Positions 1-7,449 of a stretch of DNA of 20,621 bases are shown one piece after another. The notes under the pieces are model-generated. The model searched no databases. It was not told the origin of the DNA and saw only the letters and a list, made by a program, of their open reading frames with translations. Numbering within the stretch: the stretch's first letter is position 1; every line of letters starts with the position of its first letter. The stretch is taken from NCBI GenBank assembly GCA_033763595.1, contig JANRKH010000016.1, positions 1 through 20,621 on the forward strand. Direction: 5' to 3'. This DNA comes from JANRKH01 sp033763595 (GTDB lineage Bacteria; Pseudomonadota; Alphaproteobacteria; Rickettsiales; Rickettsiaceae). A program made the translations under genes and the position numbers.

Positions 1-390
1 AAGTTTTTTAATTTATTCTACATTAATCAGAAATATAACTTCTAGATAATTTGTGAAGTTTGGGTATTTAATAATTGCATTGAAGAAGTTATGCAACTGA
101 TTTTCTATAAAATTATTATGTTGAAATGAACTTTTATTAGATCTCTTAGAAAAACTTAACTTCTCTAGCGAGCTAGTAGAAGGAGCACGCGGAGCGCAAG
201 GACCGGGCGGGTACCTGAGGATCCTGGAGCCCTTGCACGTGCGAAGCAATTGCCTCTAGAAGTTGAGTTTTTAGGAGAGGTCTTTTGTAGAATGACCTGG
301 TAGTAAATCTTCCTACGAACAATTTAAGCTAAAAAATAGTATTTTATTATGCTGAAATATAGCTCCAATTTATCTGGCCAAGAGAACTAA
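1..390. other. Left-edge gap without a convincing gene
   Basis: Apart from the palindromic element at 139-283 this stretch is A+T-rich. A 78-codon reading frame crosses the palindrome on the minus strand (249 to 13), but its N-terminal part is only the translation of the G+C-rich core and the rest looks like translated A+T-rich noise. No tRNA and no clear terminator for the cluster ending at 391 could be seen. Confidence 0.5.
139..283. repeat. 145-bp imperfect palindromic element with G+C-rich core
   Basis: The outer arms at 139-168 and 256-283 are imperfect inverted repeats: AGATCTCT at 139-146 faces AGAGGTCT at 276-283, and the AACTTAACTTCT stretch of the left arm is mirrored by AGAAGTTGAGTT on the right. 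Inside them are further nested complementary pieces (GCAAGG near 197 with CCTTGC near 231, GGGC near 205 with GCCC near 229) and a small hairpin CTAGC-GA-GCTAG at 165-176. The core is clearly richer in G+C than the flanks. The structure resembles an intergenic palindromic repeat or a MITE-like element. No other full copy is visible in this window, so calling it a dispersed repeat is inference. Confidence 0.6.
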
Positions 391-630
391 CTATGTATCT
401 ATCATATCCGAAAATATATCTTTCGCTAGTTGTCTTGCATCTACGTTGCCAAGATTAATAGCCTTTACTCCAGCCTTAATCATTTCCAGAGTTGGTTCTT
501 TTTTTACTATCCTATATCCATTTTTTTCAAGAGCGCGCATTACCGCTCTAGCTTGGCTAGTATAATTTTCAAAAAAATATGTCGTATCTTCTTGCTTTAT
601 AGCAGTAGAAATTATACTTAAAATACTCAT
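391..630 (-). CDS. Small conserved-looking protein of unknown function, 79 aa
   Basis: I do not recognise a named family. The ATG at 630 lies one base beyond the cutA stop (TAG at 634-632), so the two genes are probably co-transcribed and translationally coupled. No signal peptide or membrane segment is present. The C-terminal half has the pattern ALEKNGYRIVKKEPTLEMIKAG (residues 33-54), resembling a short motif (aromatic or Tyr turn, then EPT..M..AG) that I associate with small alphaproteobacterial and phage hypothetical proteins. That resemblance is from memory, not from a search. The position at the end of a housekeeping cluster and the tight spacing support a real gene. Confidence 0.65.
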   Translation of the reverse strand: MSILSIISTAIKQEDTTYFFENYTSQARAVMRALEKNGYRIVKKEPTLEMIKAGVKAINLGNVDARQLAKDIFSDMIDT

Positions 631-631
631 A

Positions 632-970
632 CTAGTTCGCTACTTGTTTTGCAGTTTCTTTAGATAGCCATGCAAAATATTCTGATGAAGCTTCGTCGAT
701 ATTTATTTCGATAATTTCTGGTAAATGATAATTATGGTTTGCTTTAATTATGGCCATGGCGTCTATCACTCTAGATTTCATGGTTTTGATAGTTAATACA
801 AACTCTTTGTCATTGACTATTTTACCTTGATATGAATAAAAACTCTCTGCTTCAGAAATATGAACACATGCAGCTTTTTTGCTCTCAAGCAAAGCCATAC
901 TGATTTTTAAAGCTACTGATTTTTCATTTGTTGAAGTCTGAATAATCGCTGCTGTATCTCTTACTGACAT
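632..970 (-). CDS. cutA: Divalent cation tolerance protein CutA
   Basis: This 112-residue protein has the normal CutA length and its conserved features: AACVHI around residues 33-38, SYQGKI at 46-51 (family S-x-W-x-G-K-I region), an acidic residue and IKT at 56-63, and NYHLPEI at 80-86 followed by a Tyr-Phe-Ala-Trp segment near the C-terminus. CutA proteins are small cytosolic trimers with a ferredoxin-like fold. They were linked genetically to copper tolerance, but their biochemical role remains unclear. The ATG at 970 lies inside the end of lipB (10-bp overlap, lipB TAA at 963-961), so translation is probably coupled. No independent Shine-Dalgarno site is visible. Confidence 0.92.
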   Translation of the reverse strand: MSVRDTAAIIQTSTNEKSVALKISMALLESKKAACVHISEAESFYSYQGKIVNDKEFVLTIKTMKSRVIDAMAIIKANHNYHLPEIIEINIDEASSEYFAWLSKETAKQVAN

Positions 971-1596
971 TGGTATATTTTTTTTATTTTATTAAATGAA
1001 TCTCTTAGACTTTCGTCAAATTCACTAAAGTTTACACTAAATCCTAAATCTTTTAAAGAACTCATCTTAACATCTTTAATCCCACATGGAATAAATTGAT
1101 CAAACTTACTTAAATCAGTGGTAATATTTAATCCAATACCATGGTATGTAATCCATTTTCTGACTCTAATTCCAATGGATGCGATTTTTAATTCTTGATC
1201 TTCCTTGCTTGTCCAAATACCTATAAAATCATGCTTTTTATATGAAGATATGCCAAAAATCTTTAGAGTTTCGATAATCCAATCATGCAAGAAGCTTATG
1301 TATTTTTTTATGTCTCTATTCCACGGCGATCTTTTTAGATCAAATATTGGATATATAAGCCTTTGACCTTTACCATGAAAAGTGATTTTTCCGCCTCTGC
1401 CTGTTTTCTTTATATGTAATCCCTTCGGAATATCTTGCTCAAGGAAGCCCGTTCCTACAGTTATTACATCACTATGCTCCGCAAGAATAACAACATCATT
1501 AGAATCTTGAGTTATAATTTTTTGTACAATATCTTCCATCAAGCTTAGCGCATCATCATAATCAGTTTGACCCTCTAGTAGCATCCATTCTGTCAT
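961..1596 (-). CDS. lipB: Octanoyltransferase LipB (lipoyl synthesis)
   Basis: LipB transfers octanoyl groups from acyl carrier protein to the lipoyl domains of 2-oxoacid dehydrogenases and the glycine cleavage H protein, in the cytosol. This is the first step of lipoate assembly. The 211-residue sequence shows the family landmarks: TGRGGKITFHGKGQ at 65-78, KIASIG at 137-142 with the catalytic Lys137, YHGIGLN at 151-157, and IPCGI at 169-173 with the acyl-carrying Cys171. Length is typical. A weak GAGA ribosome site precedes the ATG at 1596. It follows the ppiD-like gene by about 54 bp and overlaps cutA. No lipA (lipoyl synthase) is next to it in this window. Confidence 0.96.
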   Translation of the reverse strand: MTEWMLLEGQTDYDDALSLMEDIVQKIITQDSNDVVILAEHSDVITVGTGFLEQDIPKGLHIKKTGRGGKITFHGKGQRLIYPIFDLKRSPWNRDIKKYISFLHDWIIETLKIFGISSYKKHDFIGIWTSKEDQELKIASIGIRVRKWITYHGIGLNITTDLSKFDQFIPCGIKDVKMSSLKDLGFSVNFSEFDESLRDSFNKIKKIYQCQ

Positions 1597-1650
1597 AAAA
1601 TTATCTCACATAATTTTTTCAAATTCATAGGGTTGCAACTTCACATTCTT

Positions 1651-3135
1651 CTAATCAAGCCCAATTAGACTTCCCATAATCTCAGGGTTTGCCTGTTTGT
1701 AATAGTAAAATATAATATCATTTATCACACTTAGTGCAAAGCTATTAGAGAGATTACTCGTGAGAACTTTGCCTAACGAGTCTACTTGCGCCTTGTCTAT
1801 GTAAACCTTATTTACTCTTGCAATATAACCTATATTATTTACAAATATTGGTCCTATTATCTCGCCTGTTCGACTTGATAAAATCTTTGCTACTACTTCA
1901 TCTGGAATATCTTTTGTAGTTATATTCCTAGCAATTACAGTATTTTTATATTGTAATCCATTTTCCTTTGCAATACGCCCTATTGACTCATATTTAGCTT
2001 TTGCTGCAAAATCCTGCAGTGTTTTTTTTGCATTTTCTACTAATTGTTTAGTGTGGTACTTGGAAAGAATTTGAGTTTTTACGGAATTATATTCTGCAAT
2101 TTTTTCCTTAGTTTCTGCAATTAGGTTAAATACTAAAATATTTTCACCAGTTTCAGTTTCGGCAGGATAAGAAACCTCGCCTTTTTGCATAGAAAAAATC
2201 TTATCAGAGAATTTAGATAACAAAGGATTCGCAAGAAAATCATCCAAAGAGCCCTTAAAAGCGCTAATAGATATTTTATACTTTGATGCAATTGCCTCAA
2301 GAGTTTCCCCGCTTGCGATTAAGTCCTCAAGTTTACTTATTTCTTCGGATAAAAATTTGATTTTTTCTTCTTTGCTAGCCTTTACAAGGCTACTAGGCAA
2401 GATTCTTTGAGTCAGAATATTGATATATTTTACTTCCTTAGTTGCTTTAATAAGAAATTCACTCTGGTTTTCGTCATAAAATTTTTTCAGGTCGCTATCC
2501 TGTGGGGTTAAGAGCTTTGTGGGACCTCTCAGAAGGTCAATCCTTGCTTGCAAAATATCAATATTTGAGCTAGTGGCTGCGAAATTTATGATATTTTGCG
2601 AATATATTTTTGGCATTTGGACACTCGAAAGCAGAATTTTTTCGAGCAATTTTTTACCAATCGCAAACTTGAGCTCTTCATAAAATTCTTTCTCTGTTAT
2701 ATATAGTTTTGATAAGAAGTTTTTAAATACATAAAGGTTGAATTTTCCATTGTCATCACGGAACTCAGGGGCATTTCTTATGTAATCAGCAAGAGTTTTA
2801 TCACTTACAATTATTCCATAGTCGCGAATCAACTTTGTTAGTATTTTTTTGTTGATAAGGTTCTTTAAGATTTCGGCATTAAACTCTTTTGAAGAAAAAT
2901 TCTCTAAAGGTAGGTTTTGGCCCGAATTTTGGTTTATAAAATTTATCGTATTTTTTTTAGCACGATCAAACTCTTGAAACGATATATTACCTAGTTTAGA
3001 TAGTTTAGCAACATCAATATCTGATCCTTTTTTTGTAATTTCACCTAGATAAAATATCAGCAATGTAAGTGCTATTAATATAATTATGAACTTGGATATA
3101 TTTGTTTTTAGAGAATTTCTAATGACATTAAACAC
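1651..3135 (-). CDS. ppiD: PpiD/SurA-type periplasmic folding factor, divergent PPIase domain
   Basis: This 494-residue protein has a short cytoplasmic N-terminus, one membrane anchor at about 15-31 (FIIILIALTLLIFYL) and a SurA-N-like helical region at about 45-170, with the typical DDNGKFN and ITEKEFYEEL features. A parvulin-like region follows at about 225-355, then a second helical part. PpiD-type proteins are inner-membrane-anchored chaperones that receive secreted proteins leaving the Sec channel. The parvulin region lacks the usual His-containing strand (a VKYINIL strand is there instead) and the GGDLG turn, so isomerase activity is doubtful. At 494 residues it is shorter than PpiD proteins of about 600. 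The start is GTG at 3135-3133, with a weak GAG upstream. Its position divergent from tpiA-secG fits an arrangement I recall from alphaproteobacteria. Confidence 0.82.
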   Translation of the reverse strand: MFNVIRNSLKTNISKFIIILIALTLLIFYLGEITKKGSDIDVAKLSKLGNISFQEFDRAKKNTINFINQNSGQNLPLENFSSKEFNAEILKNLINKKILTKLIRDYGIIVSDKTLADYIRNAPEFRDDNGKFNLYVFKNFLSKLYITEKEFYEELKFAIGKKLLEKILLSSVQMPKIYSQNIINFAATSSNIDILQARIDLLRGPTKLLTPQDSDLKKFYDENQSEFLIKATKEVKYINILTQRILPSSLVKASKEEKIKFLSEEISKLEDLIASGETLEAIASKYKISISAFKGSLDDFLANPLLSKFSDKIFSMQKGEVSYPAETETGENILVFNLIAETKEKIAEYNSVKTQILSKYHTKQLVENAKKTLQDFAAKAKYESIGRIAKENGLQYKNTVIARNITTKDIPDEVVAKILSSRTGEIIGPIFVNNIGYIARVNKVYIDKAQVDSLGKVLTSNLSNSFALSVINDIIFYYYKQANPEIMGSLIGLD

Positions 3136-3207
3136 TGTATCTCGTATTTTATTTGTGTTAGATAAGTGAGAATAATATTCTACGAAGATCTTATCAAGAA
3201 AATTTTA

Positions 3208-3942
3208 ATGAATATAGAGATGAAATATATTATTGCCAATTGGAAAATGAATTTACCAAGCACAAAAATAGAAAATTATTATAATATGCTTGATTTTTAT
3301 CTTTCAAACGACCAAATAAAGATCATTGTCGCACCTCCGATTTCTCATATTAAATATTTGGTAGAACTTGATAAAAATATCAAAATTGCAAGTCAAGATG
3401 TTTCATTGATTAACGAAGAATTTGGTCCTTACACAGGCGAAATTAGTGCAAAATTTCTTAAATTTCTTGGAGTGGAATATGCAATAGTAGGTCATTCTGA
3501 ATCAAGATTGCACAAAAATGAGAGTAATAAAACTATCGTAGAAAAATCACTAATAGCGATAAACTCTGGCATAACACCTGTAATTTGCATAGGAGAACCT
3601 CTACATGCAAGAAAATATGGCAAGTGGAGGAATTACCTAAAAAAACAAATAGATTCTTCTATTCCGATAAGTCAGATAGATAAGGTAATAATCGCATATG
3701 AACCTTTATGGGCTATAGGCTCAAATGAGCCGCTTGCGATTGACGAACTTGCGAAAACTATAGATTATATTCGCGATTATATTTCATCTATTGCAAAAGA
3801 GCCCAGCATAATATATGGTGGGGCTGTAAAGACCGACAATTCAAAGCAATTATCAAAAATAGCAAGTCTTAATGGCCTAATTGTTGGTAGCGCTTCGCTA
3901 AACCTTAACGATTTTCAAAAAATAGTTGATTCATATGCTTAA
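3208..3942 (+). CDS. tpiA: Triosephosphate isomerase TpiA
   Basis: TPI interconverts dihydroxyacetone phosphate and glyceraldehyde 3-phosphate in the cytosol. Starting at the ATG at 3208 gives 244 residues, with N11-x-Lys13 in ANWKMN, catalytic His96 in IVGHSES and catalytic Glu165 in AYEPLWAIGS. Phosphate-binding YGGAV and VGSAS lie near the C-terminus. A longer frame from GTG 3166 adds 14 residues with no family counterpart. The ATG at 3220 (240 aa, MKYIIANWKMN) is equally possible and matches the usual TPI N-terminus best. An oddity is that the loop usually read as GHSERR is GHSESR here, so one conserved Arg is Ser. The stop overlaps the secG start. Confidence 0.95.
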   Translation: MNIEMKYIIANWKMNLPSTKIENYYNMLDFYLSNDQIKIIVAPPISHIKYLVELDKNIKIASQDVSLINEEFGPYTGEISAKFLKFLGVEYAIVGHSESRLHKNESNKTIVEKSLIAINSGITPVICIGEPLHARKYGKWRNYLKKQIDSSIPISQIDKVIIAYEPLWAIGSNEPLAIDELAKTIDYIRDYISSIAKEPSIIYGGAVKTDNSKQLSKIASLNGLIVGSASLNLNDFQKIVDSYA

Positions 3943-4225
3943 TATTCTACTTATAGTACAAATTACTATTTCAATTCTACTAATTTTGGTGATTTTGATA
4001 CAAAGGACAGGCGCAGACAGCCTTTCTGGACTGAGCGGAGGAGGTAATTCAGGCGTTGTAAGCGCAAGAACTGCTGCAAATTTTCTTACAAAAACGACGA
4101 TAGTACTTGCTGCTATGTTTATGATTAACTCTATTATACTCGCAAATCTATCCTCTAAAACCAAGCAAGATTCCATAATAGAAAGGCTAAAAATCGAAGA
4201 TGGGGCAACAAATCTTAAAAAATAA
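3935..4225 (+). CDS. secG: Preprotein translocase subunit SecG
   Basis: This 96-residue protein is the small SecYEG subunit that assists protein export across the inner membrane. It has two membrane segments: LLIVQITISILLILVILIQ at about 4-22, and a second around 55-72 (IVLAAMFMINSIILA). They are joined by the family's Gly-rich loop (RTGADSLSGLSGGGNSG) and the RTAANFLTKTT segment. The ATG at 3935 lies inside the last codons of tpiA (8-bp overlap), which fixes the start better than the upstream TTG at 3926. In the alphaproteobacterial arrangement I recall, tpiA-secG is often followed by pyrG. Here a repeat-rich gap follows instead. Confidence 0.95.
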   Translation: MLNILLIVQITISILLILVILIQRTGADSLSGLSGGGNSGVVSARTAANFLTKTTIVLAAMFMINSIILANLSSKTKQDSIIERLKIEDGATNLKK

Positions 4226-4320
4226 TGGGCCGCTTCGCAAAACTATGGATTCACTCAAGCCTTCGATTCTAAGTGAATAGATCAAGTAAGAATAACTCAA
4301 GTTCTGAGTGATACCAAACG

Positions 4321-4346
4321 TATATTAAAAGTTTATATTAAAAGTT
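4321..4346. repeat. Perfect 13-bp tandem duplication
   Basis: The unit TATATTAAAAGTT occurs twice in immediate succession (4321-4333 and 4334-4346) with no mismatch. It is noncoding. It may be replication slippage in A+T-rich DNA. Confidence 0.85.
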
Positions 4347-4399
4347 GCGTACATACGAGACCAGCGAAATTCGTATTGATCATTTGGCTTGATCATTTC

Positions 4400-4539
4400 A
4401 AAATGGGATTTAGTTATGTACTAATACCAAATCCCAGATTAAATAATATTAGGAGCGAGGAGCGAAGCCTACTCTCGTGTAAGCCTTTAGCGACGAGCTA
4501 GAAGCAAGTACTTAAAAATGGGATTTAGTTATGGACTAA
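4400..4539. repeat. 25-bp direct repeat flanking a 90-bp segment
   Basis: Positions 4400-4424 and 4515-4539 agree at 24 of 25 bases (AAAATGGGATTTAGTTATG, then TACTAA or GACTAA). The first copy is also the left half of an inverted repeat, GGGATTT at 4405-4411 with AAATCCC at 4429-4435, that could fold into a hairpin. The 90 bp between the copies includes the G+C-richer piece, so the direct repeats could mark a past insertion or recombination. That is inference. Confidence 0.75.
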
Positions 4540-4610
4540 CTCAAGGGAGCCCTAAAATTCATATATCTAATTTATTCTGGGAAATAGTATAAGATCTTAC
4601 AACTTAATCT

Positions 4611-5285
4611 TTAGCTTTTCTTCTTTTTATACAAAGCAGAATATTGACTTTTGTACAAAGGAGGGAATCTTGCGAGCCTTCCACGAGAATCAAAAAAGCC
4701 ATTAATAGGTCTTCTGTGAAACTTATGCTTTTCTATATTACTTGCTATTTTGAGCACGCCGCTTAGGTATTTAGATCCTTTCTCCGCATCGGACGAGTGA
4801 TATGCAGCAACCGCCTGTTTCCATGAGCCTAGCCTATCATACTGATCGCGTAGAAATTTCGCTCCGAAAGCGATATTAAACTTTGGCTCAATTGCATGCG
4901 CAAGAGACCTGAAATTATTTTTATGATATTTCATATTTATTTGCATGCATCCAACATCAATATTTTTAACTCCTTCCGAGATTGCTTTTTTAGCAAATTT
5001 TATCGCCTCAAATTTATTATTAAAATAATATCCTTTTCCATCTATATTTAGAGTCCATGGCCAAACTATAGTTTTATTAGCTTCTGTATGTTTTTTTCCT
5101 GTTTCTCTTAGTGAAATTGAATATAGTAAATCTTTTGGAATATCATATTGCTTTTCATATTTTGCAAAATGCATGATGCATTTAGAAGATTCAGCAAATT
5201 CATTTACCGCAAGCTTATTAAACATGCTAGCGCCTGCATTAAATATATTCAGCAAAAAAAGAAGTAGAAAGAATAGTATTTTCAT
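4611..5285 (-). CDS. Secreted lytic transglycosylase (SLT domain)
   Basis: The protein (224 aa) begins with a strong signal peptide, MKILFFLLLFLLNIFNAGAS, so it is exported to the periplasm, where it would cleave peptidoglycan glycan strands. The SLT fold is clear: LLYSISLRETG at 53-63 carries the catalytic Glu61, and DVGCMQIN at 110-117, a FNIAFGAKFL segment at about 136-145 and AVAAYHS at 158-164 follow in family order. The insert VWPWTLNIDGKG at 74-85 is typical of an alphaproteobacterial SLT subgroup. The C-terminus is basic. No type IV secretion or flagellar genes lie nearby, so general wall remodelling and a role with an envelope machine are both possible. A 7-bp stem lies just before the start codon and no Shine-Dalgarno is visible. 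Confidence 0.9.
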   Translation of the reverse strand: MKILFFLLLFLLNIFNAGASMFNKLAVNEFAESSKCIMHFAKYEKQYDIPKDLLYSISLRETGKKHTEANKTIVWPWTLNIDGKGYYFNNKFEAIKFAKKAISEGVKNIDVGCMQINMKYHKNNFRSLAHAIEPKFNIAFGAKFLRDQYDRLGSWKQAVAAYHSSDAEKGSKYLSGVLKIASNIEKHKFHRRPINGFFDSRGRLARFPPLYKSQYSALYKKKKS

Positions 5286-5287
5286 GA

Positions 5288-5306
5288 AGTGATTTTATCA
5301 ATCACT
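5288..5306. promoter_or_regulatory. Inverted repeat next to the lytic transglycosylase start codon
   Basis: AGTGATT (5288-5294), loop TTATC, AATCACT (5300-5306) form a perfect 7-bp stem. On the minus strand it ends two bases before the transglycosylase ATG, where a ribosome binding site would be. It could be an operator for the divergent promoter region or a hairpin limiting translation. There is no direct evidence for either. Confidence 0.35.
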
Positions 5307-5427
5307 ATCCGCCATTCAAGAAAATTGGCAATTTCGTCCAAAAAAATATCAAAAATCTTGCAAACAGAGCTTTAAAAACAAAAACATCGTAACTATATGA
5401 ATGTAAAACAAAATTTAAGGCAAAGCA

Positions 5428-7287
5428 ATGACACAGGAAACTATGCAATTCAATGCGGAAGTAGGAAAAGTTCTGCAGTTAATGATTCATTCTTTATACA
5501 CAAATAAAGATATTTTTATCAGAGAGCTTGTCTCAAACGCATCTGATGCATGCGATAAACTAAAGTTCCTCTCCCAAACTGATCCAAATCTTTTACCTGA
5601 TTCTTCTGATCTTGCTATTATTGTCGCAATAGATAAAGACAAAAGAGAATTGACCATTGAAGATAATGGGATTGGTATGAACAAGGAAGATCTAATCCAG
5701 AATCTTGGGACAATTGCAAAATCTGGCACTCAAGAGTTTTTTAATAATCTAACTGGAGATAGTAAAAAGGATAGTAATCTGATTGGGCAATTTGGGGTGG
5801 GATTCTACTCTAGTTTCATGGTTTCGGATAAAGTTTCGGTTATATCAAAAAAAGCAGGAGAAGCGCAGGCTTATGAGTGGATTTCTACTGGCGAGGGCGA
5901 ATATACGGTAAACACAGTAGAGTCAGATGTACGCGGAACAAGAGTTACTCTCCATATAAAAGAAGGACTAGATGATTACTTAGATCATTTCAGAGTAAAA
6001 CATATCATAAAAACTTATTCAGATCATATACAGGCCAAAGTTTTTTTTATTGACGAAACTGGAAATAAGGTTAAAGTTAATTCGAGCTCAGCGCTTTGGA
6101 CTCGCGCTAAAAGTGATATAACAGACGAGCAATATGAAGAATTCTATAAATCAGTTGCCTATAGCGCTGATAAACCCTGGATTGTTTTACATAACAAGAA
6201 CGAAGGTATTGTAGAATATACTAATCTTTTGTTTGTACCAACTAACAAAACTTTTGATTTGTTTCATCCTGATCGAAAAAGAAGGGTGAAATTATATATT
6301 AAAAAAGTCTTTATTACTGATGAGAATGTGGATCTTGTTCCTCATTACCTCAGGTTTTTACGTGGCGTCGTTGACTCTGAAGACTTACCGCTAAACGTAA
6401 GTAGAGAAAGTCTTCAGCATAATGCGACTATAGACAAAATAAGGAATTCTATAACAAAAAGAGTATTTTCTGAACTTGCCAAGAAAAAAGAAGAAGACAG
6501 AGAATCTTATGAAAATTTCTGGAAAAATTTTGGGGCAGCTGTAAAGGAAGGACTTTGCGAAATAAATCCTAGCCAGGAAAAGATTCTTGATTGTGCTTTA
6601 TTTTATTCAGCAAAGCAAGATAAGATGATTTCTCTTGATGAATATATTGCGTCTCTTCCAGAAGGGCTTGATAATAAATTTATCTATTACCTAAGCGGTG
6701 AGGATCCTTTAAAATTAAAAAATAGCCCTCAGATAGAAGGCTATATCGCAAAAAACATAGATGTTTTAATTTTTACTGACCCGGTAGATGATTTTTGGGT
6801 AAATGTTGCAAATAAGTATAAAGAATTTGAAATTAAATCTGTTACAAGAGCAAGTTCTGAAGATTTAGATACAAGCTTAAACAAGGAAGAAGATAAAGCA
6901 GAGACAAAAGAACAGTTAGATGAAAAAATTAAATTACTAGAATTTTGTAAAAAAACTTTAGGAGATTCCGTCAAAGAAGTGATAGCATCTAAAAAATTAA
7001 CTTCAAGTCCTGCGTGTCTTAGTGTTGGGGCTGGAGACATGGATATTAGAATGGAAAGATTTTTAGTGGAACAAAAACAACTAAACAAAGTTTCTTCTAA
7101 AATTTTTGAGGTGAATGTTGCTCACCCTATCCTTCGAAATCTTTCTGAGCTTCTCCATACTAATGAGAAAAAAGGACAAGATCTAGTATGGATTTTGTTC
7201 GATCAGGCATGCGTACTAGAAGGAGAGCCGGTACAAGACCCGAGCGCTTTTAGCAATCGTATTGTAAATTTAATACAGGGTATTTAG
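5428..7287 (+). CDS. htpG: Chaperone HtpG (Hsp90 family)
   Basis: HtpG is the bacterial Hsp90, a cytosolic dimeric ATP-driven chaperone. All ATP-site motifs of the N-domain are present: Glu33 and Asn37 in IRELVSNASDA, DNGIGM at 79-84, GQFGVGFYS at 120-128 and GTRVTLH at 170-176. The middle domain includes the catalytic-loop Arg region (LPLNVSRESLQ, about 321-331), and the C-terminal dimerisation part ends normally. At 619 residues it has the usual bacterial length. The ATG at 5428 has an AAGG at 5417-5420. No sigma-32-like promoter could be identified upstream with any confidence. It is transcribed alone, divergent from the lytic transglycosylase. Confidence 0.98.
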   Translation: MTQETMQFNAEVGKVLQLMIHSLYTNKDIFIRELVSNASDACDKLKFLSQTDPNLLPDSSDLAIIVAIDKDKRELTIEDNGIGMNKEDLIQNLGTIAKSGTQEFFNNLTGDSKKDSNLIGQFGVGFYSSFMVSDKVSVISKKAGEAQAYEWISTGEGEYTVNTVESDVRGTRVTLHIKEGLDDYLDHFRVKHIIKTYSDHIQAKVFFIDETGNKVKVNSSSALWTRAKSDITDEQYEEFYKSVAYSADKPWIVLHNKNEGIVEYTNLLFVPTNKTFDLFHPDRKRRVKLYIKKVFITDENVDLVPHYLRFLRGVVDSEDLPLNVSRESLQHNATIDKIRNSITKRVFSELAKKKEEDRESYENFWKNFGAAVKEGLCEINPSQEKILDCALFYSAKQDKMISLDEYIASLPEGLDNKFIYYLSGEDPLKLKNSPQIEGYIAKNIDVLIFTDPVDDFWVNVANKYKEFEIKSVTRASSEDLDTSLNKEEDKAETKEQLDEKIKLLEFCKKTLGDSVKEVIASKKLTSSPACLSVGAGDMDIRMERFLVEQKQLNKVSSKIFEVNVAHPILRNLSELLHTNEKKGQDLVWILFDQACVLEGEPVQDPSAFSNRIVNLIQGI

Positions 7288-7438
7288 GACGATTATACAA
7301 ATGCATGAAATTCTACTTTATCTCTCTGGAATTTAAGCATAAAAAGGTTTGATTGTGTAACCTCGTGACGAATGTTCAAATCTCTGGGTGGGTTTTTTAA
7401 GAGGTCGAATGCCAAATTCATAATACATATATACATAC

Positions 7439-7444
7439 AAGGAG
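7439..7444 (+). promoter_or_regulatory. Strong ribosome binding site deciding the pepA start
   Basis: A perfect AAGGAG sits five bases before the ATG at 7450. It selects that codon over the in-frame ATG at 7372, which would add 26 residues without a counterpart in PepA. Most genes in this window have no such site, so it suggests efficient initiation. Confidence 0.85.
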
Positions 7445-7449
7445 AAAAA

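Larger units (their letters stand above)
4226..4610. other. Repeat-rich gap between convergent secG and lytic transglycosylase genes
   Basis: No gene is supported in these 385 bp. The gap holds a perfect 13-bp tandem duplication (4321-4346), a small inverted repeat ATACGA/TCGTAT (4353-4358 and 4371-4376), a 25-bp direct repeat in two copies, a GGGATTT/AAATCCC inverted repeat, and a locally G+C-richer piece rich in GAGCGA/GCGAAGC words at about 4452-4505. No classic stem-plus-T-run terminator could be identified for either convergent gene. Confidence 0.6.

Noticed and set aside
13..249. 78-codon minus-strand reading frame at the left edge
   Set aside because: Its N-terminal part is only the translation of the palindromic G+C-rich core and the rest looks like noise; no ribosome site and no family resemblance.
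3166..3207. GTG start extension of tpiA
   Set aside because: Adds 14 residues before the normal TPI N-terminus without homology or a ribosome site.
6741..7088. 115-codon minus-strand frame inside htpG
   Set aside because: Antisense shadow of the conserved Hsp90 C-terminal half, with low-complexity Ser-rich translation.
7345..7363. AGGTT/AACCT hairpin that on the minus strand is followed by TTTTT, like a terminator
   Set aside because: No minus-strand gene ends here; the stem is only 5 bp and is probably fortuitous in the htpG-pepA gap.
7372..7449. Upstream in-frame extension of pepA from ATG 7372
   Set aside because: The perfect AAGGAG before ATG 7450, the E. coli-like residue numbering and the 505-aa length all favour the later start.
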